From Bellilinea sp034411135 (lineage in GTDB: Bacteria; Chloroflexota; Anaerolineae; Anaerolineales; Anaerolineaceae), in the NCBI GenBank assembly GCA_034411135.1, contig DAOUMN010000020.1, positions 87,461 through 151,460 of the forward strand: DNA of 64,000 bases, read 5' to 3'. The stretch's first letter is position 1; each line of letters opens with the position of its first letter. Positions 42,538-51,541 of the stretch are shown here, one piece after another. The notes under the pieces were generated by a model. It saw only the letters and a list, made by a program, of their open reading frames with translations, was not told the DNA's origin and searched no databases. Both the position numbers and the translations under genes were made by a program.

Positions 42538-43449
42538 ATGCCGGAGCAAAATAGCCACCCGCAGCTTTCATTCTGCATCGTCAACCTCAACGCGCGGGAT
42601 TATTTACGCGACTGCCTGAACCAATTGCCCACTGCCACCCACAACCTGCAATGGGAAGTGGTTGTTGTGGACAACGGCTCCAACGACAGCTCGCTGGAAA
42701 TGTTGGACAACGAATTCCCCTGGGTGCGCCAGATACGCAATAACCAGAACCTGGGATACACCCTGCCGATGAATCAGGCACTGCGGGCAGCCCGCGGAGA
42801 GTACCTGGTGCAACTAAACCCAGACACCCTGCCGCACGAGCGCGCTTTCAACACCCTGTTCGACTTCATGCAAGCCAACCCGCAGGCAGGCATTTGCACC
42901 CCAAAAGTGCTCAACCGGGACGGCAGCCTGCAGATGCAATGCCGCCGCAGCGCCGCCCGCCCGTGGGATGTGATTACCTACTTCAGTGGGTTGAACCGGC
43001 GGTTTCCACGGAATCCACGCTTTGGACGTTACCTGCTCACCTACCTGCCAGAGGATGAAACCGCCGAAGTCGAAGCCGTTTCGGGATCCTGCATGGTGAT
43101 TCGCCGCGCAGTCATTGACCAGATCGGCTATCTGGACGAGCGTTTTTTTGCCTACCAGGAAGACGCCGATTTTTGCTTCCGCGCCCGCCAGGCGGGTTGG
43201 AAGATTTACTATTTCCCGCACAGCCAAGTCACGCACTACGGCGGGATGGGCGGCTCGCGCAGCCAGCCCTACCGCGGCATTTACGAATGGCATCGCAGTT
43301 ATTACCTGTATTACCGCAAACACCTCGCCAGGGATTATTTTTTCCTGGTCAATGGGTTGATGTACCTGGCAATTGCTGGGAAACTGGGTTTCAGTCTGTT
43401 GAAAGCCTTTTTTTCACGCGAAAAAATCGTTGGCACACCCAAACCGTAA
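42538..43449 (+). CDS. glycosyltransferase family 2 (rhamnosyltransferase-like)
   Basis: The 303-residue GT-A enzyme shows LSFCIVNLNARDYLRDCLNQLP, VVVVDNGSNDSS, YLVQLNPDTLP (DxD-like metal site), AVSGSCMVIRRAVIDQIGYLDERFFAYQEDADFCFRARQAGW and a C-terminal membrane-associated stretch (YFFLVNGLMYLAIAGKLGFSLL). This layout is that of WbbL/RfbF-type rhamnosyltransferases. It acts in the cytoplasm at the membrane on the ABC-exported glycan. It ends 3 bp from the convergent AhpD-like gene. Confidence 0.87.
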   Translation: MPEQNSHPQLSFCIVNLNARDYLRDCLNQLPTATHNLQWEVVVVDNGSNDSSLEMLDNEFPWVRQIRNNQNLGYTLPMNQALRAARGEYLVQLNPDTLPHERAFNTLFDFMQANPQAGICTPKVLNRDGSLQMQCRRSAARPWDVITYFSGLNRRFPRNPRFGRYLLTYLPEDETAEVEAVSGSCMVIRRAVIDQIGYLDERFFAYQEDADFCFRARQAGWKIYYFPHSQVTHYGGMGGSRSQPYRGIYEWHRSYYLYYRKHLARDYFFLVNGLMYLAIAGKLGFSLLKAFFSREKIVGTPKP

Positions 43450-43452
43450 CGG

Positions 43453-43800
43453 TTACCCACGCTGGCGGGTCAGATCCAGGGTTTCCATAGCGTGTCGCAG
43501 GTGTGGTATGACAATGCTGCCACCCACCACCAGGGCAACATTGAACGCCTCGTAAAGTTCCTCGTCCTTCCAGCCCGCCTGAACACATTGCAGAATGTGA
43601 TAGTCAATGCAATCGTTACAGCGCAGTACCATCGAAGCCACCAGCCCGAGCAATTCTTTTGTCTTCCCATCCAGCGCGCCATCATGATACGCCATAGTAT
43701 CCAGATTGAAAAAGCGCTTGATTCCAAGGTGATCGACGCCAAGAATGCGCTCGTTCATACGCTGGCGGTAGGCTTCGAAATCATCCAAACGATTGCTCAT
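43453..43800 (-). CDS. carboxymuconolactone decarboxylase / AhpD-like protein
   Basis: ATG 43800 has GGAG 8 bases before it and gives 115 residues. The CxxC pair followed by His is present (LRCNDCIDYHILQC), which in AhpD-like proteins forms a peroxidase or disulphide-reducing site. The surrounding helices KTKELLGLVASMVLRC and GWKDEELYEAFNVALVVGGSIVIPHLRHAM are typical of the CMD family. The Glu of the AhpD ExxCxxCxxxH motif is missing. It is a stand-alone small oxidoreductase with no obvious link to the glycan genes. Confidence 0.85.
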   Translation of the reverse strand: MSNRLDDFEAYRQRMNERILGVDHLGIKRFFNLDTMAYHDGALDGKTKELLGLVASMVLRCNDCIDYHILQCVQAGWKDEELYEAFNVALVVGGSIVIPHLRHAMETLDLTRQRG

Positions 43801-43832
43801 GTCATTCTCCAAAGGTGATTGTTGCCGGAAAC

Positions 43833-44816
43833 TCAGAGGGAGTCGGAGTTTGAAGGATCAACCACATACCGCCACCAGTTCCACGCAATCCCGTTGGTCT
43901 TACCGGTCCAATGCGGGAACAGGCTCAACCACCAGGTGTGGTGCTTGCGGATGTCCCCGTCCCCCCATTCGGCGCAATTGACCAGGACGGGTGCGCCGGA
44001 AAGATCGGGAAAGTTTAGCCAGTTGCGGCAGCGGCTGGGAACAAACGCCGGGTTACCCCAGTCATAATCAATTTGCGAATTGGGTGCGTAATGAACTGTT
44101 CCACATTCTGCCTGACTAGGAAAAAGTTTATCGTAGCGGGTGAAACGCGCCCACAAATTGGCATCACCAGCTGTTGGCTGAAACACACGCCCTAGAACGA
44201 ACTCCGCGCGGTGACCGAACGCCTCGAGCATCTCGCCTACACCGCGTTGGTAGTTGAATCCCATGATTATGAAAGCACGCTCAGCGCCCGCGGCGTTCAG
44301 CGGTGGGGCATTGACGAAGAACGCGCCCGGTCCAACCATGATCGACTCATAAAAACCGGCGTAGGGCATGCCAAACAACCAAACCTCATCAATTGCGCCA
44401 GCATTGACCTTGTTGAGCAGATCGAACTCGTGCAGGATGCGGGCATAGTCCACCAGGTCGGGCTGATGAAACCCGCTGCCCGTTTGCCAGGCTTGCAGGT
44501 AATCTGCCACTGTGTACGCAAAACCATCTTTTTTGAGCGGGAAGCGGTCAATCAGGATGGTTTGAACGATCTGGTAATTCAGGTAACCGTGCGAGCAGGT
44601 TAACAGGTCGCTTCGGTAAGCACTCGACAGCGCATCGACATCATTCCAGCCCAGATGCTGGCTTAGGCGCTGGTTGCCATTGTGCGCAACGAGTGGATCA
44701 AACACGATTTGCATGACTTTACGGGTAACCGGCAGCGGCAGCTGACCACCCGGTTCGGGTGGCGGAGGGGAAAACAACCGGCTTAACCAGCTCAGGATGC
44801 GCTGCAGGATATCCAT
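43833..44816 (-). CDS. conserved protein of unknown function
   Basis: The 327-residue protein has an amphipathic N terminus (ILQRILSWLSRLFSPPPPEPGG) and then a globular domain. Notable blocks are MQIVFDPLVAHNGNQRLSQHLGW, DEVWLFGMPYAGFYESIMVGPGAFFVNAPPL, FIIMGFNYQRGVGEMLEAFGHRAEFVLGRVF, DYDWGN, CRNWLNFPDLSG and HHTWWLSLFPHWTGKTNGIAWNWWRYV. The density of Trp, His and Asp in the last third suggests a buried or metal- or sugar-binding site. I believe similar proteins occur in other bacteria but know no function. It lies between the glycan operons and follows their terminator. Confidence 0.7.
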   Translation of the reverse strand: MDILQRILSWLSRLFSPPPPEPGGQLPLPVTRKVMQIVFDPLVAHNGNQRLSQHLGWNDVDALSSAYRSDLLTCSHGYLNYQIVQTILIDRFPLKKDGFAYTVADYLQAWQTGSGFHQPDLVDYARILHEFDLLNKVNAGAIDEVWLFGMPYAGFYESIMVGPGAFFVNAPPLNAAGAERAFIIMGFNYQRGVGEMLEAFGHRAEFVLGRVFQPTAGDANLWARFTRYDKLFPSQAECGTVHYAPNSQIDYDWGNPAFVPSRCRNWLNFPDLSGAPVLVNCAEWGDGDIRKHHTWWLSLFPHWTGKTNGIAWNWWRYVVDPSNSDSL

Positions 44817-44864
44817 AACCCTAGTATATCAATAGTGAACCAAATTCGAAATGCCACAGTCCAC

Positions 44865-44911
44865 CATAAATGAGCGGGCGGCACTCAACAATCGAGACCA
44901 CCGCCCGCTCA
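44865..44911 (-). terminator. terminator of the exopolysaccharide operon
   Basis: A perfect 11-bp G+C-rich stem (44901-44911 with 44871-44881 on the minus strand) is followed by TTTATG. It stands directly after the glycosidase gene and so marks the end of the long leftward operon. Confidence 0.7.
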
Positions 44912-44930
44912 CCCGCTAGCACCTGCGAAC

Positions 44931-46358
44931 CTAACGACCGACAATCACATACAACGGGCGCATAAAGTTGATTGTGCTGCCACTTACTGTTTGAGTCACG
45001 CCGTACACATCCACCGCGCGCCGGAAGGTCGCCGGTTTGGGCAGCGCATAATTGGCTTGAAAGGTTTCGCCGGTCGGAATCAGCAGCCAGATATCCTCGC
45101 TACCGGTGCGAAAAACAAAGCGGCTGTACCCGGAAGGATGATCTTCGCGGGAGACGTATTCGCTGAATTGAATCAGACTGGTCATGTTCTTGAAAGCATC
45201 GTACGCCCTGACCGGCTGACCGGCACTGACCAGTTCGGAACCTTTCCAACCCTCCACCGAGTACCATGTGACCGCTTTCAAGCCCTGCGACCAGCCATTG
45301 GCAAACACCCAAACCAGGTAATCGGATTTTTGCTCCTCAAATTCTTCAAATTGAGCCAGATATGTTTCGCTGTTTACATCTGCCGGGCGGTCGAGCAGAT
45401 ACGCCTCCGAGTGCATGATCGGCTTATCCACGCCGTATTTTGCCATCATTGCGCGCAGGTAGCCAATTTTCCCGTTGACCAGCCCGCCGCGTTCGACCTT
45501 CCAGCGCCAGTTGTTCATTTCCTGCCAGACCGGGTTTTTGTTCTCCGCATAAGAAGGTCCGGAATTGAACTGAGCGATATCGAAGGCATTGGGCGCTTCG
45601 ATCATCACGCCTTCGAAAAAGTTGGCTGCCTTGCGAAACGCTTCATCAGCACAGTAGTTTTGCGGATTGGTTTCGCGGGGGTCACACAGCATCATCAACG
45701 AGCCCAGCAGCACCTGGGCATTCGAGTTTATCGCTTTAATGCGCGGGTAGATCTGATTCAACAGCCTGCCGTAGGCTCTGCCACCACCAAATTCATCCGA
45801 TCCATCTGCCCAGCAGCCATGGTTATACATGGTGTTGTTGGTCAAGCCGTCCGGCTCGTTCCAGATCTGGAAGTAGCGCACATTATATGGCGCCTGGCTG
45901 TAGCGCTGTACCGCCGCTTCGACAAAGTTTGCGTACGTACCCCATTCCTGCTCCTTGATCGGACCACAGCGGGAATCGGGGTACTTGCGCGCCCATACTG
46001 GCGCATCCTGGATCAGTAAAATCGATTCCAAGCCACTCTGGGCAGCGTCGATCAGCCGCCCCTCGACTTGTGCGGCTTTGCTCCAATCATAGACGCCTTT
46101 TACCGCCTCCACTTCCGACCAATACAATTGAGAATTGACCCGCAGCCAGTAAGCCCCGGCACTCTTCATCAACCCGTAGGATCCATCCCCGTCCACGCCA
46201 AACAAGGTGGGATATGGATAGCGGCTGGTTACCATGGGAAGATAGAGTGTCGGCGTTGCCGTTTGGGGGATATCATTTTGCCCCAGGGTTGCCGAACAGG
46301 TTGTCAACATAATTGTCAGCACAAAAAATAACATTGAAATTCTGGACTTGATCAGCAC
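44931..46358 (-). CDS. secreted glycoside hydrolase-like protein (GH39/clan A TIM barrel)
   Basis: GTG 46358 has GGAGG 6 bases upstream and is preferred over TTG 46370. The 475-residue protein has a signal peptide (SRISMLFFVLTIMLTTCSATLGQ), then a short linker with LYLPMV. The barrel contains FGVDGDGSYGLMKSAGAYWLRV, RYFQIWNEPDG (likely acid/base Glu in NEP) and PIMHSEAYLL (a candidate nucleophile Glu). These fit clan GH-A enzymes, nearest GH39 in feel. A ~70-residue beta domain ends the protein. It may trim the exopolysaccharide made by the same operon, outside the cell. Confidence 0.75.
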   Translation of the reverse strand: MLIKSRISMLFFVLTIMLTTCSATLGQNDIPQTATPTLYLPMVTSRYPYPTLFGVDGDGSYGLMKSAGAYWLRVNSQLYWSEVEAVKGVYDWSKAAQVEGRLIDAAQSGLESILLIQDAPVWARKYPDSRCGPIKEQEWGTYANFVEAAVQRYSQAPYNVRYFQIWNEPDGLTNNTMYNHGCWADGSDEFGGGRAYGRLLNQIYPRIKAINSNAQVLLGSLMMLCDPRETNPQNYCADEAFRKAANFFEGVMIEAPNAFDIAQFNSGPSYAENKNPVWQEMNNWRWKVERGGLVNGKIGYLRAMMAKYGVDKPIMHSEAYLLDRPADVNSETYLAQFEEFEEQKSDYLVWVFANGWSQGLKAVTWYSVEGWKGSELVSAGQPVRAYDAFKNMTSLIQFSEYVSREDHPSGYSRFVFRTGSEDIWLLIPTGETFQANYALPKPATFRRAVDVYGVTQTVSGSTINFMRPLYVIVGR

Positions 46359-46382
46359 GATTGCCTCCAAACACGTATCTAC

Positions 46383-48275
46383 TTACCCATACCAGTACTG
46401 CCAGATGGTAAACCATGCCCACCCATTATACAAAAAAAATAGTCCCGCAAAGATCAGCGGCAGTTTACTTCGCAAATATGTAAACCGCGGCAGAACTGCC
46501 AGCAGGGCATACCACCCGCTGACTAAAAAGAAAGCCGCCGCAAAAATCGCCGGGAAGAAGTAACGCGCCTGAGGCAGGTATTTATAGTAGTCGTACCAGG
46601 CGCCAGCGAATCGGAACATTGTGTATGTTAGCCCACCCGCCAGGAAAGCCAGCAAAAAGCCGATCCAGCGCCAGTCCGCCATCTTGCGATAGCGAAAAAC
46701 CGCGACGACATTTCCTAACAACGCCAGAACGGTAAGGACAACGAACAGACGGTAGGGCTTGTGTCCTGCCAGGGGCAGCGTCCCCCAATTGAAACGCCCC
46801 CAGAAGGTGCGGAACAGGTACATGCCGGCATCACGGAAATATTGCCAGCTGGCAGGCGGATCGAGAACCGCCAAAAAATCAGTCGATTGCAGGCGATAGC
46901 CGCCCAGCAGACGGGTAATCCATTGCGTGCGCAACGGCAGCCAGCCCATCTCGGCAGAGGGATTGCGGATCAGGTTTTCTCCGCGGTAACCACCCCAGTG
47001 GATAAAACCACACTGCTGGCTGACCAAGGGGAGGCTGCCAACGGGTGGCGTGCCTGGTGTCAGCACCAGGCAGTCCCAATATACATGCACACCTTCCGGC
47101 AGAGGATAATTTGCCACACGCAGTAAACCAATGCGGTAATCCATCGGTAATTGCCCGCTGGCGGTAACGAACTGCGGCGTTTCGGTTACGGTCAGCCGAC
47201 CAGCATCCAGGGCAGTTTGCCCGTCAAAAGTCAGGCGCAGCGAAGAGATTTCCACAGCGCGGTCTGCCCACACCCATGCCCCAATGGTTACCGTTCGGTT
47301 GTATGGCTCGCTCAGGCGTTCGAGTTTTTCGCCTTCCAGCACCTGGTAAAAACCGGGAACCTGCTGGCTGGTTACAAAGCCATACTTCCCTTCCACTCCG
47401 GCGGTCGACGGCGCACGCTGTGCCTGGTTGTTCTCCAGGTAATAATACGCCGGGACGCTTGCCTGCCATTCGAACGCCAACGGGAGCGCCGCCAACCCCA
47501 GCGCAAACGTCCCTGCCCAGACCCATTTTTGGCGGCGGTGGAAAAGGGTCAACAGCAGGGCAAGCAGTCCGAAAGGCAGCGCCAGGTATGCCGTCGGCTT
47601 GGAGAGCAGGCACAGCGCCACCCCGGCAGGAATGCCCAGCAGTGATTTCCAATCGCAGCCAAGTTTGATCCCACGCAGGCTCATCCAGAGGAAGAAAGTC
47701 ATCGCGGCAACCGCCGCTGAGTCATCGTTGATGGCGGTCATGCGATATGCCAGTTGGGGAAGCATGGCAAAAAAGATAACCAGCATGCCCCCCAGCGGAT
47801 GACTGCCCAATAACAGGCGGCTGGCGTGCCAGTCAAACATCACCGCCGCCAGGAAAAACCCCAGCGATACCAGCCTTGCCAGGTAGAATTGAAAGGCAAT
47901 ATCGGCGTGGCGAAACAGGCGCAACGGCAGCGACGCGGTAAAGTAATACAAAGGAGCACCGTCCAACTGGGAAACACCGATATCAATGGGCTGTCCACTG
48001 CCCACCAGGTTTGGAATCAGATGGCGGTCGCGGAAAAAACCGTATTCAGCCATTGAGGCAATCACCTCGCGGCGCATTTGCGCGTCGGCATCACCCGGCT
48101 GTGGCCAACGGTTGAGGTGGGCGGTCAGCCAGACGTACTCGAACTGACCAGGTTCGTCATTTTGCTGCCAGGGCGGCAGTAAAAACACATACACCAGACC
48201 AATGCACAATGCAATCAACACCAGCCAGCCGGGCGCAATACCAGCATGCTGGCGATCATCCTCCCGCCTGCTCAT
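46383..48275 (-). CDS. membrane glycosyltransferase-like protein (GT-C fold, DUF2142 type)
   Basis: The 630-residue protein has about ten to twelve membrane helices. The first outer loop carries the acidic motif PPWQQNDEPGQFEYVW, matching the DEP..H/Y motif of DUF2142 and PMT/ArnT-like lipid-linked sugar transferases. A further loop AYRMTAINDDSAAVAAMTF is typical. A large outer domain (about residues 290-470, VTIGAWVWADRAVEISSLRLTFDGQTALDAG) looks like a beta-sandwich, possibly carbohydrate-binding, between helices. It would transfer a sugar from a polyprenyl carrier at the outer face of the membrane. It is 4 bp from the WcaJ-like gene. Confidence 0.78.
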   Translation of the reverse strand: MSRREDDRQHAGIAPGWLVLIALCIGLVYVFLLPPWQQNDEPGQFEYVWLTAHLNRWPQPGDADAQMRREVIASMAEYGFFRDRHLIPNLVGSGQPIDIGVSQLDGAPLYYFTASLPLRLFRHADIAFQFYLARLVSLGFFLAAVMFDWHASRLLLGSHPLGGMLVIFFAMLPQLAYRMTAINDDSAAVAAMTFFLWMSLRGIKLGCDWKSLLGIPAGVALCLLSKPTAYLALPFGLLALLLTLFHRRQKWVWAGTFALGLAALPLAFEWQASVPAYYYLENNQAQRAPSTAGVEGKYGFVTSQQVPGFYQVLEGEKLERLSEPYNRTVTIGAWVWADRAVEISSLRLTFDGQTALDAGRLTVTETPQFVTASGQLPMDYRIGLLRVANYPLPEGVHVYWDCLVLTPGTPPVGSLPLVSQQCGFIHWGGYRGENLIRNPSAEMGWLPLRTQWITRLLGGYRLQSTDFLAVLDPPASWQYFRDAGMYLFRTFWGRFNWGTLPLAGHKPYRLFVVLTVLALLGNVVAVFRYRKMADWRWIGFLLAFLAGGLTYTMFRFAGAWYDYYKYLPQARYFFPAIFAAAFFLVSGWYALLAVLPRFTYLRSKLPLIFAGLFFLYNGWAWFTIWQYWYG

Positions 48276-48279
48276 TGGA

Positions 48280-49698
48280 CTAATATGCCCCTTTGCGGCG
48301 CAGCACTGCCAGTAGCGTCTTGAACAAAATCACAATATCCAGCCAAAGCGAGTAATTCTGCACATAGTACAGGTCATCCTCAGTATTCTGGTGCATGGGC
48401 TTATCGCTACGCCCGTTGACCTGCCACCAGCCGGTTATGCCCTGCGGAACGGCAAAGCGCCGCCGCTGCCAAGGCTGGTATTGCTCCACCAGATGGGGCA
48501 TTTCGGGACGTGGACCAACCAGGCTCATTTCGCCGCGCAGTACGTTAAACAACTGCGGCAGTTCATCCAGGCTGGTGCGGCGCAGGAATTGTCCCACGCG
48601 GGTAACGCGTGGATCGGGCTTACGCTTGTCCTGATGAATTTTACCCTTCTCGTCCTTCTCCTCGATCACGTAGCGCATCTGATCTGCGCCGACCACCATG
48701 CTGCGGAATTTAAGCATTTCGAACAGCCGCCCGTTTTCACCCACCCGCGTCTGGCGGAAGATGATCGCGCCAGGACTGTCCAGGCGGATGCACAGCGCGA
48801 TGACACCCATCAGTGGCAGGACGAATGGCATCGCCAGAATGGTGAGCACCAGATCGAAAACCCGCTTGATCATGCGCTGATAGTCGTTCAACGCTGGTGC
48901 GCGCAGGTCAATCAGCGGAATGCCCGCCAGTTCCTCCACCCGTGCGCGGTGCAGTGCCAGCGAGTAATAATCCGGCGCCACCCACACCCGCAATGGCAGT
49001 TCGTGCATCTGCCCAACCAGCGTGCTGATGCGGCTCCACACCCGCGAAGGCAGAGCAAGAATGACATCCGCAATCTGCTCACGGCGGATGATCTCCACCG
49101 CCTCGGCAATTGTGCCCAACACCATTGAATTGCGCGTTTTCAACGGGTCATCATCCAGGAAACCGACCAGATCAAGCCCATTGGCATGATGCAGACGCAC
49201 CTGCTCGGCAATACGCCTGCCAACCGGTCCCGCCCCCAGGATGAGCACCCGCCGCCGGACGGCGTGCTCACCGCGCGATCGCAGGCGGAAGAAAATACGA
49301 TACACGGCGCGGATAACCAGTTGGAAGGTGAACGCCATGACCGCAAAGGAGAGAAACAAAAGACGCGAATACTCGCGAAAACTCAGGTACAAAAACCCCG
49401 CCAGAGCAACGGTTGCCAGTACCGAAGCGCTGATCAGGCTGCTAACCTCGTCCACCACGCGGAAATTACGCCGCCCGTCGTAAACCGAAAACAACAACAG
49501 CATCAGCACCCAGGCAGCCGCAAAGACCGGGTAGAGCAGCCATTCAATCTCCGGCGGCTGCGCTACCGGACGGGCAAAGGAAAACCACTCATCCATGAAG
49601 GGGCGCACTTCTGCCGCCAGTCGCAACGCCAGCATGACCAGCCCGGCATCCACCAGCATGGAGAAGATCGCAAAGTCAACCGAGAAGCGACGCAGCAT
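48280..49698 (-). CDS. initiating polyprenyl-phosphate sugar-1-phosphate transferase (WcaJ/WbaP family)
   Basis: This membrane enzyme starts the repeat unit by moving a sugar-1-phosphate onto undecaprenyl phosphate. The 472-residue protein has four to five N-terminal helices and a CoA-binding-like domain (RRVLILGAGPVGRRIAEQV, IADVILALPS). The bacterial sugar transferase domain follows, with KRVFDLVLTILAMPFVLPLM, FRQTRVGENGRLFEMLKFRSM, VTRVGQFLRRTSLDELPQLFNVLRGEMSLVGPRPEMP and ITGWWQVNGRSD. A charged insert EEKDEKGKIHQDKRKPDP precedes the last part. It is the committed step of the operon's pathway. No strong ribosome site is seen. Confidence 0.94.
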   Translation of the reverse strand: MLRRFSVDFAIFSMLVDAGLVMLALRLAAEVRPFMDEWFSFARPVAQPPEIEWLLYPVFAAAWVLMLLLFSVYDGRRNFRVVDEVSSLISASVLATVALAGFLYLSFREYSRLLFLSFAVMAFTFQLVIRAVYRIFFRLRSRGEHAVRRRVLILGAGPVGRRIAEQVRLHHANGLDLVGFLDDDPLKTRNSMVLGTIAEAVEIIRREQIADVILALPSRVWSRISTLVGQMHELPLRVWVAPDYYSLALHRARVEELAGIPLIDLRAPALNDYQRMIKRVFDLVLTILAMPFVLPLMGVIALCIRLDSPGAIIFRQTRVGENGRLFEMLKFRSMVVGADQMRYVIEEKDEKGKIHQDKRKPDPRVTRVGQFLRRTSLDELPQLFNVLRGEMSLVGPRPEMPHLVEQYQPWQRRRFAVPQGITGWWQVNGRSDKPMHQNTEDDLYYVQNYSLWLDIVILFKTLLAVLRRKGAY

Positions 49699-49854
49699 GG
49701 ATAACTTGAATTCCCCAGCAGAGTTCTTTTCCCACTATTATAAACCACAATGTCGGCGCTTTTTCAAACGCCGGGCGGGGAAAGCGCCGTTGAGCTGCTC
49801 AACCAAATTCGATTCGAACCGACAGACACAAACCAGTCCGGGCTTCTAAGCAAT

Positions 49855-50652
49855 CTACCGGTCGGGTTTCCTCAAACGAACTGCCGCCAGATCTTTAAGA
49901 GCCAATGGAATGAGGCTCCACGGCTCAACCAAATAACGTTTTGCCAGTCGAGCCGGCTCACTTGCCAGGCGGAACAACCATTCCAGTCCCAGCCGCCCCA
50001 TCCAACGCGGCGGAGTGGGCACCGCCCCGGCAATGTAATCGAAGCAGGCACCCGAAAGCAACACCGCGTTGGCGCGGATGTTCTCCCGATTATCCAGCAC
50101 CCAGTGCTCCTGGCGCGGCATGCCCATGCCGACCATCAAGACCTGCGGGTCGAAAGCGGCAATCTGCGCCAGGATGGCTTCATTCTCCGCCGGTTCAAAG
50201 TAACCGTGCCGGGTTTCGATACACAGCCCCGGATAACGCGCGCACAAAACCTGCGCTGCCCGTTCTGCCACGCCGGGCTTGCCGCCCAGATAGAACACTC
50301 GCCAGCCCTGCCGGGCGGCTTCTTCCATCAGCGGCCAGACCCAATCCATAAAGGTCACGCGGTGTTCGGCACGCAGTGGGTAGCCCAGCAGCCGCCCCCA
50401 AACCACCAGCGGCATACCGTCAATGTGGATCAGATCCGCCTGGCGGTTAAAGCGGCGCATTTTTTCATCCCGCGAGTTAAGGTAAACACTGTGCAGGTTA
50501 TGGTTGCCGATGACGCGCATCTGCCCGTCTGCCACCGCCTGCGCAATTTGGGCGTTCAGATCGGGAATGGTCAACGCGTGAACTTGCACGCCCAGCAGGG
50601 TGTATACTACCGGGCTGGGTAAGGGCGCGGACGGGCTTTGCTCTGCACTCAT
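49855..50652 (-). CDS. WecG/TagA/CpsF family glycosyltransferase
   Basis: The 265-residue GT26 enzyme shows YTLLGVQVHALTIPDLNAQI, RVIGNHNLHSVYLNSRDEKM, LIHIDGMPLVVWGRLLGYPLRAEHRVTFMDWVWPLMEEAARQGWRVFYLGGKPGVAE, GYF, QVLMVGMGMPRQEHWVLDN and GACFDYIAGAVPTPPRWMGRLGLEWLFRLASEPARLAKRYL. It usually adds the second sugar (such as N-acetylmannosaminuronate or -mannosamine) to the lipid-linked first sugar. It follows naturally on the WcaJ-like enzyme, separated by 156 bp. It is membrane-associated on the cytoplasmic side. Confidence 0.94.
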   Translation of the reverse strand: MSAEQSPSAPLPSPVVYTLLGVQVHALTIPDLNAQIAQAVADGQMRVIGNHNLHSVYLNSRDEKMRRFNRQADLIHIDGMPLVVWGRLLGYPLRAEHRVTFMDWVWPLMEEAARQGWRVFYLGGKPGVAERAAQVLCARYPGLCIETRHGYFEPAENEAILAQIAAFDPQVLMVGMGMPRQEHWVLDNRENIRANAVLLSGACFDYIAGAVPTPPRWMGRLGLEWLFRLASEPARLAKRYLVEPWSLIPLALKDLAAVRLRKPDR

Positions 50653-50674
50653 CAGCCTATATCCCCAGCCGCGG

Positions 50675-51541
50675 TCACCATAACGCCCCCAGCGTCCAGT
50701 CCCACTCGCGCGGGATGAGCACGCTCATACCGCCTTCGGGAGAGAAAGTCAATTCGCCAAAGATCACCCGGCCGTCTTCCAGGCTGTATAAATCGACGCG
50801 TACGTAATCCATAAAACCGCCCAGGCATTCTGCAACTTCGATCATTTGAGCCAAAGTGGGCGGGGGAGCAGTCGGACTACCCTCCGGTATGCTCTGGAAC
50901 GCCAGTCGCTGCGGGTTCCAGTTGCGATCGTAATACACACGGGTGTGGTTGCGGTAGCGCCCGGTATCTACCTGGATGAGGTGTACGCTGCCGTGAAAGA
51001 CCAGAAATTTATAGTCGAGCGGGATATCGTTGCGTGAATCATCCAAACGTTCCTCGATCAACACGCGCGGATGGATGCGGGTGTACCACCATTCGTTGGT
51101 CAGGTAGCCGAACTCGCGCTGCAGCAAGGCGCGCGCTTCGCGCGCCAAGCCGTCGGCGCCCAGGCGGTGTTTGTCCTCCACAAACCTGACGAAATCGGCG
51201 CCACTGCCGTGAGTGGCTTTGAGCACAAAACGCCCCGGCAGGTCGTCAAAGGGAATCTGCGCCGGGTCATCGCCGACAAAATAAACTTCCTTGAGCAGTT
51301 GCGCACCTGCCTGCTGGCGGACGAATTCACGCACCGCGTACTTGTCCGCCAGCTGAATGTAAATCGGGTTGCGGTCGAACACCTTGCGGTGGCAGATCTT
51401 TTCTGTATACGTCACCGGCTGGCGAAGGTTGGGAATGCGTTTGAACTTCAACACATAGCTGAGCCACTCGTACTGGTACGGGCTGAGCAAGCACAGCGAC
51501 GCGCGGCGAATGACATGTTTCAGGCGGGTCAGATGTGTCAT
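50675..51541 (-). CDS. TupA-like ATP-grasp protein
   Basis: The 288-residue protein matches the TupA-like ATP-grasp family found in polysaccharide clusters: LSYVLKFKRIPNLRQPVTYTEKICHRKVFDRNPIYIQLADKYAVREFV at the start, then LPGRFVLKATHGSGAD (nucleotide-binding Lys), VLIEERL, PLDYKFLVFHG, and YVRVDLYSLEDGRVIFGELTFSPEGGM (metal-binding Glu). ATP-grasp enzymes join a carboxyl to an amine or hydroxyl, so it may decorate the glycan with an amino-acid- or lactate-like group. Its start codon overlaps the stop of the GT1 gene (ATGA). Confidence 0.88.
   Translation of the reverse strand: MTHLTRLKHVIRRASLCLLSPYQYEWLSYVLKFKRIPNLRQPVTYTEKICHRKVFDRNPIYIQLADKYAVREFVRQQAGAQLLKEVYFVGDDPAQIPFDDLPGRFVLKATHGSGADFVRFVEDKHRLGADGLAREARALLQREFGYLTNEWWYTRIHPRVLIEERLDDSRNDIPLDYKFLVFHGSVHLIQVDTGRYRNHTRVYYDRNWNPQRLAFQSIPEGSPTAPPPTLAQMIEVAECLGGFMDYVRVDLYSLEDGRVIFGELTFSPEGGMSVLIPREWDWTLGALW

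Noticed and set aside
43434..43456. Small palindrome AACCGTAACGGTT at a convergent gene junction as a terminator
   Set aside because: The stem is only 5 bp and no T run follows on either strand.
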